NCBI GenBank assembly: GCA_023974075.1
Contig: CM043800.1
Location: 31,280,452-31,344,451 of the forward strand
DNA length: 64,000 nt
DNA from: Chaenocephalus aceratus
Taxonomy: Eukaryota; Chordata; Actinopteri; Perciformes; Channichthyidae
Reading direction: 5' to 3'
Shown in pieces: positions 9,941-20,249 of this stretch (the first letter of the stretch is position 1; the number at the start of each line of letters is the position of its first letter). Both the position numbers and the translations under genes were made by a program. A model generated the notes under the pieces. That model was not told where the DNA came from. It worked only from the letters and a program-made list of their open reading frames with translations, and did no database searches.

Positions 9941-11465
9941 GACACATATCTTGAGACGACAATAAGCATAACTAAAAATAGGGAGGACTGGACATTATGC
10001 AACTATTTACAACCTACTGTATGTGCAAGAGCCTAAATAGCACATTGCAAAATAGCTAAATATGAATCAAAGAAAATGCAGAAATTTGTGTGCCATTGTT
10101 ATTATTAACCAGTTTAGCCCTGAGCCTGATTTTCAGGTCTCAGGCTCGAAAATGACATTCCCAGAACAAATGACCATAGCCTATATTCCCTTCTAAAAGG
10201 GTTAAATTAATAATATGTGTTCTCAAAGTAATGATAAACCTGTGAGTTGGATGTAGAAAAGTCAGAATCAATATCGATGTTTTTTATTTTAAAGAAAATT
10301 CAGATTGAAAATAGTAAAAAAACTGTAAATTATAGTGTCCGTCCAAAAATTATTTTGTACTTATAGTGAAACTACCCTTGGATGATGGTAAGGTAGACTA
10401 AGTACCATGTATCAACATTGATGCAAAACAAGTGACATTTGACCTTTTTAGAGAGGTTTAGCAAAAAAACTCCAACTCTGAGGTGATTTGGGTGGAAATG
10501 GGGGTTGTTTTTATCGTTTTAATGCCATTGAAGACCACTTTTGACCAGACTACGACACAGGTGAGCCATGTTAGCGTTTTTAGCTACCTAGCGCCATATG
10601 TTTTTATGTCTGTTCTTGTTATTATCTCCGAGAGTTCGTATAATTGAGTGATACTGAGGATACCCATCGATTCTGTGTCACCTCACGATTTGAAACGATG
10701 GGTTGGATGTGCAGCAAAGATAAATAATAAGGTTTTGTGAGTGAATTTCGGTGCAGTCATCTGTTAGCATTTTTCGCTCGTTGTTAATTCAGAGGCTCAG
10801 CGTTAGCATTGTGGTTTTTTTTGTTGAAAATAAATAAAAATGATCAGTTAGATGAGTTTCTTCCCGTTACATGGATATAAAACATTCATAGTTTATTAAA
10901 TGAACATGCCCTCAGACACTGTTTCCTGCAAGATGTTGCAGGAGGGCCCCGGTACCGGGGTCTCTCTGGCTTAACAGGTTGGCAATACAGGTTTAAATAA
11001 AAAAAGAGCAAGCTTTTTATGAATAAACATTTAATAGTGCATTCATGACAATGTATGCCTTCAGTTGTTTGCATATAAAACACATATACATTTTCAAAAA
11101 ATGTAATTCATTCAAATGTAATTTATGAAAACAAATATGCAGGATATGGACATATTTGTCAACTAAAAGCTAAAGGCTATTGATTGGAAAACCTCTTCAA
11201 AAAAACGGGACTTGTTATTCAAAAAGAAATGTACAATAACCACATTCTTCATTACTAAATCCACATACATAAGTTGTTTTGTGTGCCATTTGGTAAAGCA
11301 CTTTCAGTTGCACCTGCTCTATGAAAAGCGATATATGAATAAAGCTGTATTATTATTATTATTATAACATAAAATAAATCTTTTATAACAATAGTTCATT
11401 TCAATCTTCTCTTGTTACTCCTGCTAAATTCTGTCATTACATTCCCAGAAGCAGAATAAAAGGTT
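9941..11465. repeat. Receptor-gene upstream flank, copy 0 (orphan), interrupted by a transposon
   Basis: Segments at about 9945-10108, 10975-11150 and 11400-11460 match, in order, the upstream flanks at 46.8-47.9 kb and 58.6-59.9 kb, for example CATATCTTGAGACGACAATAA and TGAATAAACATTTAATAGTG. In the other copies this flank lies upstream of a minus-strand receptor gene, so a gene copy probably once lay to the left and was lost. 11270-11367 is a LINE/SINE-like tail ending in (TTA)n. Confidence 0.65.
10109..10970. mobile_element. TTAA-flanked DNA element inside flank copy 0
   Basis: TTAA at 10105-10108 and 10971-10974 bracket an 862-bp segment absent from both paralogous copies, which read TTATTATTAAGTTG straight through (47.29 and 58.87 kb). 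The left end reads CCAGTTTAGCCCTGAG with a GAGCCTG/CAGGCTC hairpin; the right end contains the palindrome CCCGGTACCGGG. TTAA duplication is typical of piggyBac and Kolobok elements. No transposase frame, so non-autonomous. The outermost bases do not match perfectly. Confidence 0.55.
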
Positions 11466-11988
11466 GCACTCACTAGCCAATGTATTAGTTACACCTGTTC
11501 AACTGCTTTGTAACACAAATATCTAATCAGCCAATTACAAAGCAGCAGCTCAAAGCATTTGGGATGTAGACATGGTCAAGACGACCTGTTGAAGTTCAAA
11601 CAGATCATCAGAATGGGGAGGAAAGGTGATTTAAGTGACTTTGAATGTGGTATGGTTGCTGCCATTAGTATTTCAGAAACTGCTGATCTACTGGGATTTT
11701 CACGCAAATCAATCTGTATGGTTTACAGAGAATGGTCCGGAAAAAAAAAAATCCAGTTCCCTGGGCGAAAATATGCCTTGTTGATGCCAGAGGTCAGAGG
11801 AGAATGGCCCAGCTGGTTAAAGATGATGGAAAGCCAACAGTAACTCAAATAACTACTCGTTACAACCAAGGTATGCTGAAGACCATCTCTGAGCGCACAA
11901 CACGTCGAACCTTGATGTAGATGGGTGACAGCAGCAGAAGACAACACTGGGTGCCACTCCTGTCAGCAAGGGACAGGAAACTTAGGCT
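11466..11988 (+). mobile_element. Tc1-like transposon, 5' part, frameshifted and truncated
   Basis: Begins with the common fish Tc1 end (CACTAGCCAATGTATTAG, then TTACACCTG). It encodes the N-terminal DNA-binding half of a Tc1 transposase: SISETADLLGFSRKS and VYREWS, then in another frame (shift near the A-run at 11737-11747) CLVDARGQRRMAQLV, TVTQITTRYNQGM and TTRRTL. The DDE catalytic domain and the right end are missing; the element stops at about 11985, where a small palindromic element begins. Confidence 0.85.
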
Positions 11989-12145
11989 ACACACATTTAA
12001 GAGACGGATCACGTTATGTTCAGTCGGATAATCTCCACATGTCTACCCTACTTTTATCATTTTTTAATCATAAATCTATCGATTCGATTTTTGATTAAAA
12101 AAACGTTGAACTGAACAAAACGTGATCCGTCTCTTAAATGTGTGT
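11989..12145. mobile_element. Short palindromic MITE
   Basis: Terminal inverted repeats of at least 25 bp (ACACACATTTAAGAGACGG...), continuing imperfectly to about 35 bp, enclose a short AT-rich centre: about 157 bp in all. No obvious target duplication. It abuts the broken end of the Tc1 copy. Confidence 0.7.
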
Positions 12146-12851
12146 CAACCACAGACCTTATTTCGAGCTATTGTCCAAAATGCTATGAAGAAACTGCATT
12201 GCTTTTTTGTCGAGGGAACCGGAAGGTACCCATGCGCAGCTTACTTACGGGTTTTACGACGCGTCACTGCACCACTCTATTCTGAAATACTTTTATAACA
12301 TACTATACTGCAACTTCTTACATTCTTATGGGAATTTCCACAAACTTAAGTTGGACTTATGACCTTTGGTGCTCTTTTTTCTATTATTATGATTAGTATG
12401 ATTATTAATTAGGTTTCATTTTTCATCTCATGTTAGCTTTTTATATACGTTCACTTGCATCTCTTGTGTTTTACTAACTTCTTATTTTTTATTATCTTTG
12501 CATTATACAGTATTTCAGTTTTTATTCATATGAACCATGTTCTAAAGCACTTTGTTCTGCATGCTTTACTGATTACTGACTCTGATTATTTTTGAAATGT
12601 TGTCATGGCATACAAAACAAATACTTTTGAAGGCATTATATAGATGACAATGACTTTGTAGAACATACTATATCATGAGTTTTAAAAATATAAGTTTTTA
12701 AATATACCATACAATGCCTTTGTGACATAGTATATAAGGACTTTTTGAGACAACTTTCACCCCTGTTTTAAAAGCAAAAAGTACATTTTGTTGGGTAAAT
12801 GAAGCTTCCCGTTTTAATGCATCTGCCGATATGTGCAAAACATGAACTCAC
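12146..12851. other. 3' intron/flank of gene A, paralogous to gene B intron
   Basis: From about 12217 on this matches 49.87-50.53 kb (intron between tail exon and ITIM exon of gene B), for example GGAAGGTACCCATGCGCAGC. The part that would hold the ITIM exon is replaced by the Tc1 copy and the MITE. No coding exon seen. Confidence 0.6.
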
Positions 12852-12921
12852 CGCATCAGTAACTACAGGGTTGCATGTCTCCGCCTTTCCCTTGTCCGAG
12901 GAAGAGATGACTTTTCCTTTC
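12852..12921 (-). CDS. Gene A cytoplasmic exon
   Basis: Seventy bases after TTTTAG, ending before GTGAGT, encoding RKGKVISSSDKGKAET and then CNPVVTDA. The stop-transfer arginine and lysine follow the membrane helix. It matches the gene B exon at 50528-50597 except one residue. In gene B the next exon carries the signalling tyrosines; no such exon is seen here. Confidence 0.75.
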
Positions 12922-13135
12922 CTAAAAGTAACACACACAACAATATCGAGTCATTTATTATAATTTTATATTAAAGTCTTTCATTTCATGGTGATATTTA
13001 GCAATGTTCTGAGGTGGCCATGGCTGCACCGATTAAATGTGCTGCCAGCCTGGTCACCAGTGAAGTTACACCTCTGATGACACCCTCAAAATGTGTTTTT
13101 TTAAACAAGCCTTGAAAGAAAAGGTTGTCTCTCAC

Positions 13136-13226
13136 CGGTAGTAGATTAGCAGCAGTGGTACACACACCAGCAGCATCCCCAGAGCTGCCACTACAAAACC
13201 GATCCCAAAAGACAACAAGTGGAAGC
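13136..13226 (-). CDS. Gene A transmembrane exon
   Basis: Ninety-one bases between CTTTTCAG and GTGAGA, encoding a hydrophobic helix (LLSFGIGFVVAALGMLLVCV and on to LIYY) followed by arginine. It is the single membrane span of a type I receptor. Same length and nearly identical to 50811-50901 in gene B. Confidence 0.8.
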
Positions 13227-13327
13227 CTGAAAAGTCCCCACAAAACACATTGATCATTAAAACCAGAGAGGCAGATTATGCAGAAAAACCAAAGGAATAC
13301 AAATTCACCATCTCGCAATTCCTCTAC

Positions 13328-13624
13328 CTTGCTCAGTTTTGCTAAGCGACATGTTAAACGCAAAACTGTCAAAGCCCAGTGAGTTGATGCTGAGGCAGAC
13401 TAGAGAGAGCGTGTCTTCGTCCAGATCGTACAGGGTGATGATGCTCTTCATGCCCACGTTCCCCAGGGACTCTTCCCTGATTGGAATGGCAGCAGAGTGA
13501 TTGGCAGGCTCTCCGGCCAACTTCCAAACCAGGGAGGGAGGCGGGTTCCCCTGGCTGTAGCAGGAACATCGGATCATGGATGAAATCTTGATGCAACGGG
13601 AAGAAGACAGGATCTCTGGAGGAA
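13328..13624 (-). CDS. Gene A membrane-proximal Ig domain (D6)
   Basis: Exon of 297 bases, acceptor TGTCTCAG, donor CAAG|GTAGAG. It encodes PPEILSSSRC, MIRCSCYSQGNPPPSLVWKL with core Cys and Trp, and LSLVCLSINSLG, where the usual YxC before the second cysteine is LVC. This degenerate C2 pattern is typical of the last Ig domain of Siglec-like proteins. Contains an NHS glycosylation site. Confidence 0.8.
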
Positions 13625-13702
13625 CTGAGACAAAGAAGTAATTTGATTTTGTTTAATGGAAACCAAGGATTGCCTCAAATTAAAAAAGTGTATCAATCTC
13701 AC

Positions 13703-13969
13703 ATGTGACGTCAAAGCTGACACGCTCTGAGGTGTCAGGTCCGTGGACATTCAGAGCTTCACAGTAATACTGATCTTCTGAGAGTTTAGTCACATTGAAG
13801 GTGAGGTCTCTCTCAGAGCCCATCACCTTCTCCTCTCTTCCAGCCGCTCTGAACCAGGTGAAGTTCACTGCTGCTGGATTGGCAATGCTTGTGCAGGTCA
13901 GAGTTACAGAGCTGCCGTCCTGCACCGGACCAGAGGGGTCAACAGACACCGAGGTGTTCTTAGGGAGAT
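13703..13969 (-). CDS. Gene A C2-set Ig domain (D5)
   Basis: Exon of 267 bases with LPKNTSVSVDPSGPVQDG, SVTLTCTS, the Trp of FTWFRA and the YYCEA cysteine. Phase 1 at both ends. N-glycosylation sequons NTS, NFT and NVT. The right-hand breakpoint of the internal gene duplication lies inside this exon at about 13912, so the duplicated units begin with a truncated copy of it (23549-23597, 28484-28542). Confidence 0.85.
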
Positions 13970-15899
13970 CTGAAAAGGATAGTGTGTAGCTGATGTTACT
14001 AGTTCATGCTATGTCAGTCACTTCAAAATAACAAATAATGTCTTGGTTTTAAGTTAAGGATTTAGGCCCAGTTGGCGTGCAACTGTCTTGCTTACCACTA
14101 ATGCTTCAAGAATCACAGCATCCTCACTTGATTTAAAGCTCACCCGTAATGCAATATTTGAAAAATATATTATGGGGCCTATTTCAACCCTGTTGAAAAA
14201 GTGATGATTCTGGGTCTGGCCCTTTAAATGTAACCGAGCAGCTCTGGCCACGCCCCTTCGGAGCGTCTGCATGCAAGCGGTGAGCTCTGTGAAGAGAAGG
14301 CCGTGTAACCGCAGAAACTCAGCTGAACGCTGCCTCGATTAAACGCCATATTATGTTCCAAACTACATTAGGCAATATTTCTGAAACAGTATGGAGCTCA
14401 AACGCTTTCTCTCTTGCGCGTTTACCTCAAGGACAGTACCTTTTATATCCGGCTTCTTTACACATATTCTCTCCAGTACAGCATTAGCTCTGAGTGTTAT
14501 TTTGTTATTGGGCGATGCTTGCTAATGTAAACACAGACCATATTACTGTACTTCCAAAATACGTCACACATTTTAACTTTCTGATGTATACAGCACATAG
14601 CTTGACATGTTCTTTATTCAGTGTTTACCGCTAGAACAGTGCCCAATATATATATATATATTAGTAGGGCTCGTGGAGTACTTCGTGACCACAGAGTGTG
14701 AACGTTGTGATCAGCTGTTTTAGCGCAGTTCTCCAGTGAAGAGGGGAGTCTCCCTCCGCAGCCGGTTGGCGTAGTTTTGGCACAGTTCCGTTGTACAGAC
14801 CGACGTTAACAGCAGCCCTGTCTGTGCACACGGAGACCGACTCTGTCGTCCGGTGATCTAACCGCCTTCTGGAAAAGCTTCACAAGTACGTCGGTACGCA
14901 AATGCGCTTTGTGACACAAGTGACGGTACGCATTTCAGATTACGCACATAACCTGCGTACCAGTTATGTGCACCCCTGTACCAGAGCCATATTATTAATA
15001 TTATATGGCTCTGCCCTGTACTCCAGTAAAAGTATTCTGCGTCGGGACTTCCTGCAACAACACCACGCCGTTATCAAAGATGTTCTATTGAGAAGACGAT
15101 CACTACGTGACAAAAGTTTTCAAAACCGTGGCTACTGAAATCAGTCTTACTAACTGCTGTCTGTGCAATTTACTCCGCGCGAGTTGGCAGACTTTATTTT
15201 GCTTACTTTAACATCATTGTTCATGGTGGGGCTAAGCCATTTCTTGGTATGGGTGTAGCCTACCCCAGCCATACCCTGGCGCTGCCACTGGTGGCACGTA
15301 TGGGGCGGGCCATTCTGCACATGCGTTAAATGCGTTAAATATTTTAACGCAATTAATTCAAAAAATTAATTACCGCCGTTAACGCGATAATTTTGACAGC
15401 ACTAATATATATATATAACAACTTTACTCTAAGTCCCTCCCGTAGACATCCTGCTGAATACACAGACACACAGCAAGCCGACTGTATATGGGGAATGTAG
15501 GTTGGGACGTAGGCGGGACGTTGCCAGGAGTTCAATATAAAGCCAGCCCACATTTTAGTCTCCTTACACACCGGGGACACATATTTATGTATAAAAGACA
15601 TTAAAAAGTGCATTTTGCATAATAGGTGACCTTTAACACACAGGAACACGTGGGTGATCAACAGAACTCACTCATGTGTCATGACGGACGACTAACATAG
15701 AAATTATTTTGAGGTTGTCACGTAATGTGACAATGTGTTACTGTCCACAGTCCAGACACTGTGGTGTTGCCCTGTGACTGTCACTCTTGGCCTCAGAGAC
15801 CATGTTTGGGTGACCACAGCTGGATATGCAGTAGAGCCGTATTCAGTCTGTTGAACTTGACAGTGTAAATCAATGTCTTTACTGTGAAAATCAACTTAC
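13970..15899. other. Gene A intron between D5 and D4c, repeat-filled
   Basis: Contains an interspersed repeat shared with 23.6, 28.6 and 51.7-52.3 kb (TAAGTTAAGGATTTAGGCCC; TGCATGCAAGCGGTGAGC), a hAT remnant (14662-15404) and a segment shared by all units (AACAACTTTACTCTAAGTCC). The short frames in it are not convincing genes. Confidence 0.6.
14662..15404. mobile_element. hAT-like element in unit 1, 5'-deleted copy
   Basis: The right end, GTTAACGCGATAATTTTGAC then AGCACTA, and much of the interior match the fuller copy at 24292-25285. The left about 320 bp, including the TAGGGCTGTCAAACG terminus, are reduced to TAGTAGGGC. It sits in the same (AT)n site as in unit 2; unit 3 has the site empty (about 29217-29240). 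Confidence 0.65.
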
Positions 15900-16160
15900 A
15901 CTGAATGTCCAGCCGAATCAGTGTTGAATTTTGGTCCCCATGCTCATTTTTTGCTGCACAGTAGTAGTCACCACTGCTGCTTGGTTTGACATATTTTAAA
16001 ACCAAACTTGATCCAGCCTCCTTTTCCTCTTCATCACCTTTGTACCAGGTGTAGTTGGTCACAGGTGGGTTGGCCCGGCTTTTGCAAAGCAGGGAAACAG
16101 AGCTGCCCTCCAAAAGTGGACCTTTATGGTGAGTGATAATTGTAGTTTCCTTCGGAGGAA
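15900..16160 (-). CDS. Gene A C2-set Ig domain, pair copy c (D4c)
   Basis: Exon of 261 bases; acceptor TTTATTTAG, donor CAGT|GTAAGT. Encodes PPKETTIITHHKGPLLEG, SSVSLLCKSRANPPVTNYTW and GDYYCAAKNEHG, with sequons NYT and NST. One of three near-identical copies (also 26857-27117 and 29722-29982) and matched by 53621-53881 in gene B. Confidence 0.85.
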
Positions 16161-16244
16161 CTAAATAAAACAAAAATAAATATCTTTTAAAATGTTGCCA
16201 GTCAATATTTATCCTCTGTGTGACTGTTTTTTAATCAGACTTAC

Positions 16245-16496
16245 ATTGTACGTCTATCTGAGTGATGGATGAGTTCTGAGTCCCGTATATGTTACTGACT
16301 TTACAGTAAAATTGTTTGTCAACTTCTGACACAGTGGTTGAAAACCTTTTCCCCGAACCCACATCGGTCACCTGACCTCCATTCACTTTGTACCAAGTGT
16401 ACGCAGCTGGATTGGCATTGCCGTCGCAGGTCAGATTCAACAAGCTGCCCTCTTGCACTGTAGCAGAGTAGCTGACTGATGTGTTCTTTGGAGGAT
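16245..16496 (-). CDS. Gene A C2-set Ig domain, pair copy c (D3c)
   Basis: Exon of 252 bases; acceptor CTCTTCCAG, donor CAAT|GTAAGT. Encodes PPKNTSVSYSATVQEG, LLNLTCDGNANPAAYTWYKV and KQFYCKVSNIYG. Phase 1/1. Copies at 27202-27453 and 30067-30318; gene B equivalent 53966-54178/54214. Confidence 0.85.
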
Positions 16497-16878
16497 CTGG
16501 AAGAGATGATTCAAAATATAGTAAGCTGTTTTTGTTACCTTTAGACAGAGCCAGGCTAGTTTTCCCACTTGTTGCCAGTGTTTGTGCTGTGCTACGCTAA
16601 CCAGCTTCTGGCTGTAGTTACATTTTTCACAGACAAATGTGGAAGTGAAACAAATTTTCTCATATAGCACTTGTCAAAAAGATATACTGCATGCCAATGT
16701 GCAAAACACCCTATTGTGTGCACTACCAAGGTTGTTCATATTAAAGCATTATGATGGCTTCATGAATCAATACAAGTCTTACCAACTTTTGGGAGAATGT
16801 GGAAAACCTCTTTAAAGGTCTCCTATTATACTATTTTAAGCATATATATTATTTGTCTCATAAAAAACATGTCTATGA

Positions 16879-16959
16879 AGTGTTTTGCTCAAAATACCAA
16901 ACAGATCACCCATTCTAGGCTAGAATGGGTGATTTGTTTGGTATTTTGAGCAAAACACT
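16879..16959. repeat. Perfect-type palindrome in unit 1 (about 40-bp arms)
   Basis: AGTGTTTTGCTCAAAATACC and on to ATTCTAG is followed, after one base, by its reverse complement, with one G/A mismatch. The same palindrome is at about 27836-27916 in unit 2; in unit 3 and gene B only one arm exists. Confidence 0.85.
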
Positions 16960-17024
16960 AGAATTTCTAGCCATACCCCTCTATGTCAGAAGTGCTGATT
17001 CTGAGTCCTTGAATAAAATAAAAA

Positions 17025-17028
<4 letters not shown>

Positions 17029-17095
<67 letters not shown>
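17029..17095. repeat. (CT)n microsatellite, left side of the LINE insertion
   Basis: About 33 CT repeats. The same microsatellite is uninterrupted in unit 2 (27998-28081) and unit 3 (30811-30893). In unit 1 it is split by the Tx1-type LINE and resumes at 23127-23149. Confidence 0.9.
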
Positions 17096-17101
<6 letters not shown>

Positions 17102-17351
17102 GAGTGAGTGAGTGAGTGAGTGAGTGAGTGAGTGAGTGAGTGAGTGAGTGAGTGAGGAACGGTCGGAGGAGCGTGGTGTGAGTGAGTTACTAACTTTTTC
17201 ACACGTTTTCCACTAACATATTTCTTGTTTAATGTTGTAAGTTGTGTGTATTGTGTGTATGGTTTAAACGTTTGATTGTTGGTGTTTTCTCGTGGTTTGG
17301 GTGTGTGTGGTGTGTGTTTGTGTGTGTCTGTGTGTGTGACGCGGCTACAGC

Positions 17352-18729
17352 ATGGACTATGCCCGGCTGAGTCGTAAGCATGGATTTAAAATTTCTCCGA
17401 TGACACCGTGCTCGGTGGAGGAGTGCAGCCTGGCTGTGGGGGCCTTAGTGGGGCACGGCAGCATCAGGTCTGCGGCTCGGATGAACGGCGGGGTGGTGAT
17501 ATTTGTGGACACGGAGGGGAAAGCGAACAAAGTGGTGGAGACCGGGATCGTTGTGAATGAAACTTTCATTTCCGTGTCTCCACTAACCACCCCTGCTACA
17601 AGGGTAATGATCTCGAATATCCCGCCGTTCATACGGGATGACTTTCTGGTGAGAGAGCTGTCTAAATACGGCAAGATAGTGTCCTCCATCAGGAAGTTGT
17701 CCTCGGGCTGCAGATCTCCACTGCTAAAGCACGTGGTGTCTCACAGGAGAAGTGTCCTCATGATTCTCAATAAGAGAGACGAGGAACTTAATCTGGTGTT
17801 AAGTCTAAAGTTGGATGATTTTAATTATGTAATGTTTGTAAACTCGGGGCCTGTCAAGTGCTTCGAATGCGGGGAGGAGGGGCACTTGGCCAGAGCGTGT
17901 CCGGGAAAAAATAAAAAGCAGGGGGGGAGGAAAAAAATAGAAATCAGAACACAAATAAAAACCAGGAGGAGGGGGGGGAAATAAAAAACAGGACACAAAT
18001 CCAAAGGAGACTCCTGCTGAAACAGAAGCAGCAGGAAACCCCACTGAGGGGCCCCTGAAGCAGGGTGAGAGTCCCTCAAAGCAAGGTGAGAGTCCTTCAA
18101 AGCCTCCAAAGAAGGCTGGGGTTTCAGAGCTCCCTAAGCAGGACAAGGAAAACTCTGGGGAAAAAAAGAGTGATGAGGAAAATAATGGAAAAAGTGACAT
18201 TGTGGTTGATGTGGGGAAAAAGGTTGTCCCGAAAGAAACAGTGGAGACGGTGGAAGTCTCTGCAACCGCTGCAAGCAAAGAGAACATTGAAGCTCAAGCT
18301 TGTACAAAGAAAAGAAAACAGAAAGAGGAAGTCTCTCAGGCCAAAAGGGTGGCAGTGAGAGAGGAGGAAAAGGTGGAGGAGGTGAAGGAGGCAGAAAAGG
18401 AAGAAAGTGAGGAAGAATTGATGCAGGAGGATGAGGAAGTTGAAGATGAGGAGGAAGAGGACACTGATGAGGAAAGTCAGCCTCTCACCGTCTCACAAAT
18501 TAAAAGTCCGTTTTTTAAAGTGCAGCAAATCAAAGCTTTTCTTAAAAAAACAAAAAGCAAAAGGTTAGTTAAAGTAGAAGAGTTTTTTACTGACAAGAGC
18601 TTGTTGCTACAGTCAGTGAACGCTCAGATGCATCTCTTCACTGAGCAGGAGTCTTATCGCTTGAAGGTCCTGAAAGGGAAGTTAAAGCGAGAGATTTTAA
18701 ATGAAGAAGAAAAGGATATGTACAGCTAG
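17352..18729 (+). pseudogene. Tx1 LINE ORF1 (RNA-binding protein), frameshifted
   Basis: The first part (17352-17984) encodes an RRM-like segment and a zinc knuckle CFECGEEGHLARAC (CX2CX4HX4C). At 17971-17980 a G-run shifts the frame; after it the frame continues openly to 18729 through KQGESPSKQGESPSKPPKK, a long acidic stretch (about residues 350-385) and a basic C-terminus. Combined length about 458 codons, usual for ORF1 of this clade. ORF1 proteins coat the element RNA and escort it to the nucleus. Confidence 0.8.
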
Positions 18730-18797
18730 CTAGGATGCTGGTTTTAACGTACTTGTTGTTCTTAAGTGGTGTGTCTCTCCTCACATCCTTTTTAATG

Positions 18798-20225
18798 AGT
18801 GATTTTAAAGTGTGCACTATAAATGTCAATGGAGCTATGGATGTGGGGAAGAGGGCTTGTATTTATGAGCTTTTAAAATTAAAAAAAGTAAATGTAGCAA
18901 TGCTACAAGAAACGCACAGTGACACTTTAAACGGGACGGACTGGAGGAGGGAGTGGGAGGGGGAGGTGGTCTTAAGTGCTCTTAGCAGCACTAGTGCAGG
19001 AGTGGCAGTCCTGTTTGCTAAAGGCTTTATCCCCAAGTCCCACACCGTGGAAGAAATAGTAAAGGGCAGACTGCTGGTGGTGAGAGCCAACTATGAGCTT
19101 TTTAATCTGGTTTTTATCAACGTGTACGCTCCTAACTCAGGTCCTGCCAGAGTTCAGTTTTTAAACGAGCTCAGCGCTGTTTTAAGTGAGTGTGAACCAG
19201 AAGAGGTTTTATTTTTAGGGGGAGATTTTAACTGCACACAGGATGACGAGCTAGATAGGAACCATAGGGAACCTCATGCTGCATCCAAAAGAGCCATGAC
19301 ACAGTTAATAGCAACACATAGTCTTTCAGACATCTGGAGAGAGCATCACACACATCACAGACAGTACACATGGGTCCACACGAGGGAGAACCTTTTATCA
19401 ATGGCCCGGCTGGACAGGTTGTATTGTTTTAAGCACCATTTTAATGTTGTTAGAAAGTGTGCTATATTGCCTGTTGGGTTCTCTGACCACTCCCTTGTGA
19501 TGTGTGATGTTTTTATTGCCAACATAAAAAGCAAGTCTGCGTATTGGCATTTTAACACTGCTCTGCTTTTAGACACACATTTTAGAGAGGTTTTTATTTA
19601 TTTTTGGAAAGGTTTTAGAGAAAGGAAGGGGGATTTTAACTCTTTGAAGCAGTGGTGGGATTGTGGGAAAGCCGACATCAAGCAGCTTTGTCTTCAGTAC
19701 ACTCACAATGTTTCTCGTGACATCACCAAGTCTATGAGAGATCTGGAGATGGAAATAGTGGAACTGCAGAGCTTTGCAGAGTCCACAGGAAATCCAGGTT
19801 GTATTGAAGACCTCAAATCTAAAAAAGCCATTTTGGCAGACCTGCTGGGTTCTAGAGCACAGGGGGCGCTGGTCCGGTCCCGATTCCAGAGCGCTTCCAT
19901 GATGGATTCGCCCACAAAGTACTTCTTCAGTCTGGAGAAGAAGAACGGGCAGGGCAGGCTGATCCACACTCTGAGGTCAGCAGGAAGACAGCAGCTGACG
20001 GAGAACAGCCAGATCCGGCAGAGAGCGGTGGAATTCTACTGCGACCTCTTCACCAGTGAGTACAGTGAAGACGATGGAGGTTTTAATCTGTTCTGCAGGG
20101 GCCTACCAACAGTGTCTGAGGAGACGAACAAAGAGCTGGAGGGGCCCCTGACTGAGGAGGAACTGTGTGCAGCACTCAAGAGCATGCAGGGGGATATAGG
20201 AATAGCATGCAGGGGGATATAGGAA
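18798..20225 (+). pseudogene. Tx1 LINE ORF2, endonuclease part
   Basis: The frame is open from 18735, but MSDFKVCTINVNG at 18798 is the likely start because it begins the AP-endonuclease domain. Catalytic motifs visible: INVNG, MLQETHSD, VYAPN, GGDFNCT, RLDRLY and GFSDHSLV. This nuclease makes the target nick. Soon after the domain a segment with AGCATGCAGGGGGATATAGG is repeated three times (20182-20248), shifting the frame into a stop at 20223. Confidence 0.85.
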
Positions 20226-20249
20226 TAGCATGCAGGGGGATATAGGAAT

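Noticed and set aside
12998..13372. 124-residue minus-strand frame with hydrophobic stretch
   Set aside because: It reads the transmembrane exon and its introns in the wrong frame; the splice-supported frame gives LLSFGIGFVVAALGM.
16925..17202. Ser-Leu and Arg-Glu repeat proteins on either strand
   Set aside because: Translations of (CT)n and (GAGT)n repeats.
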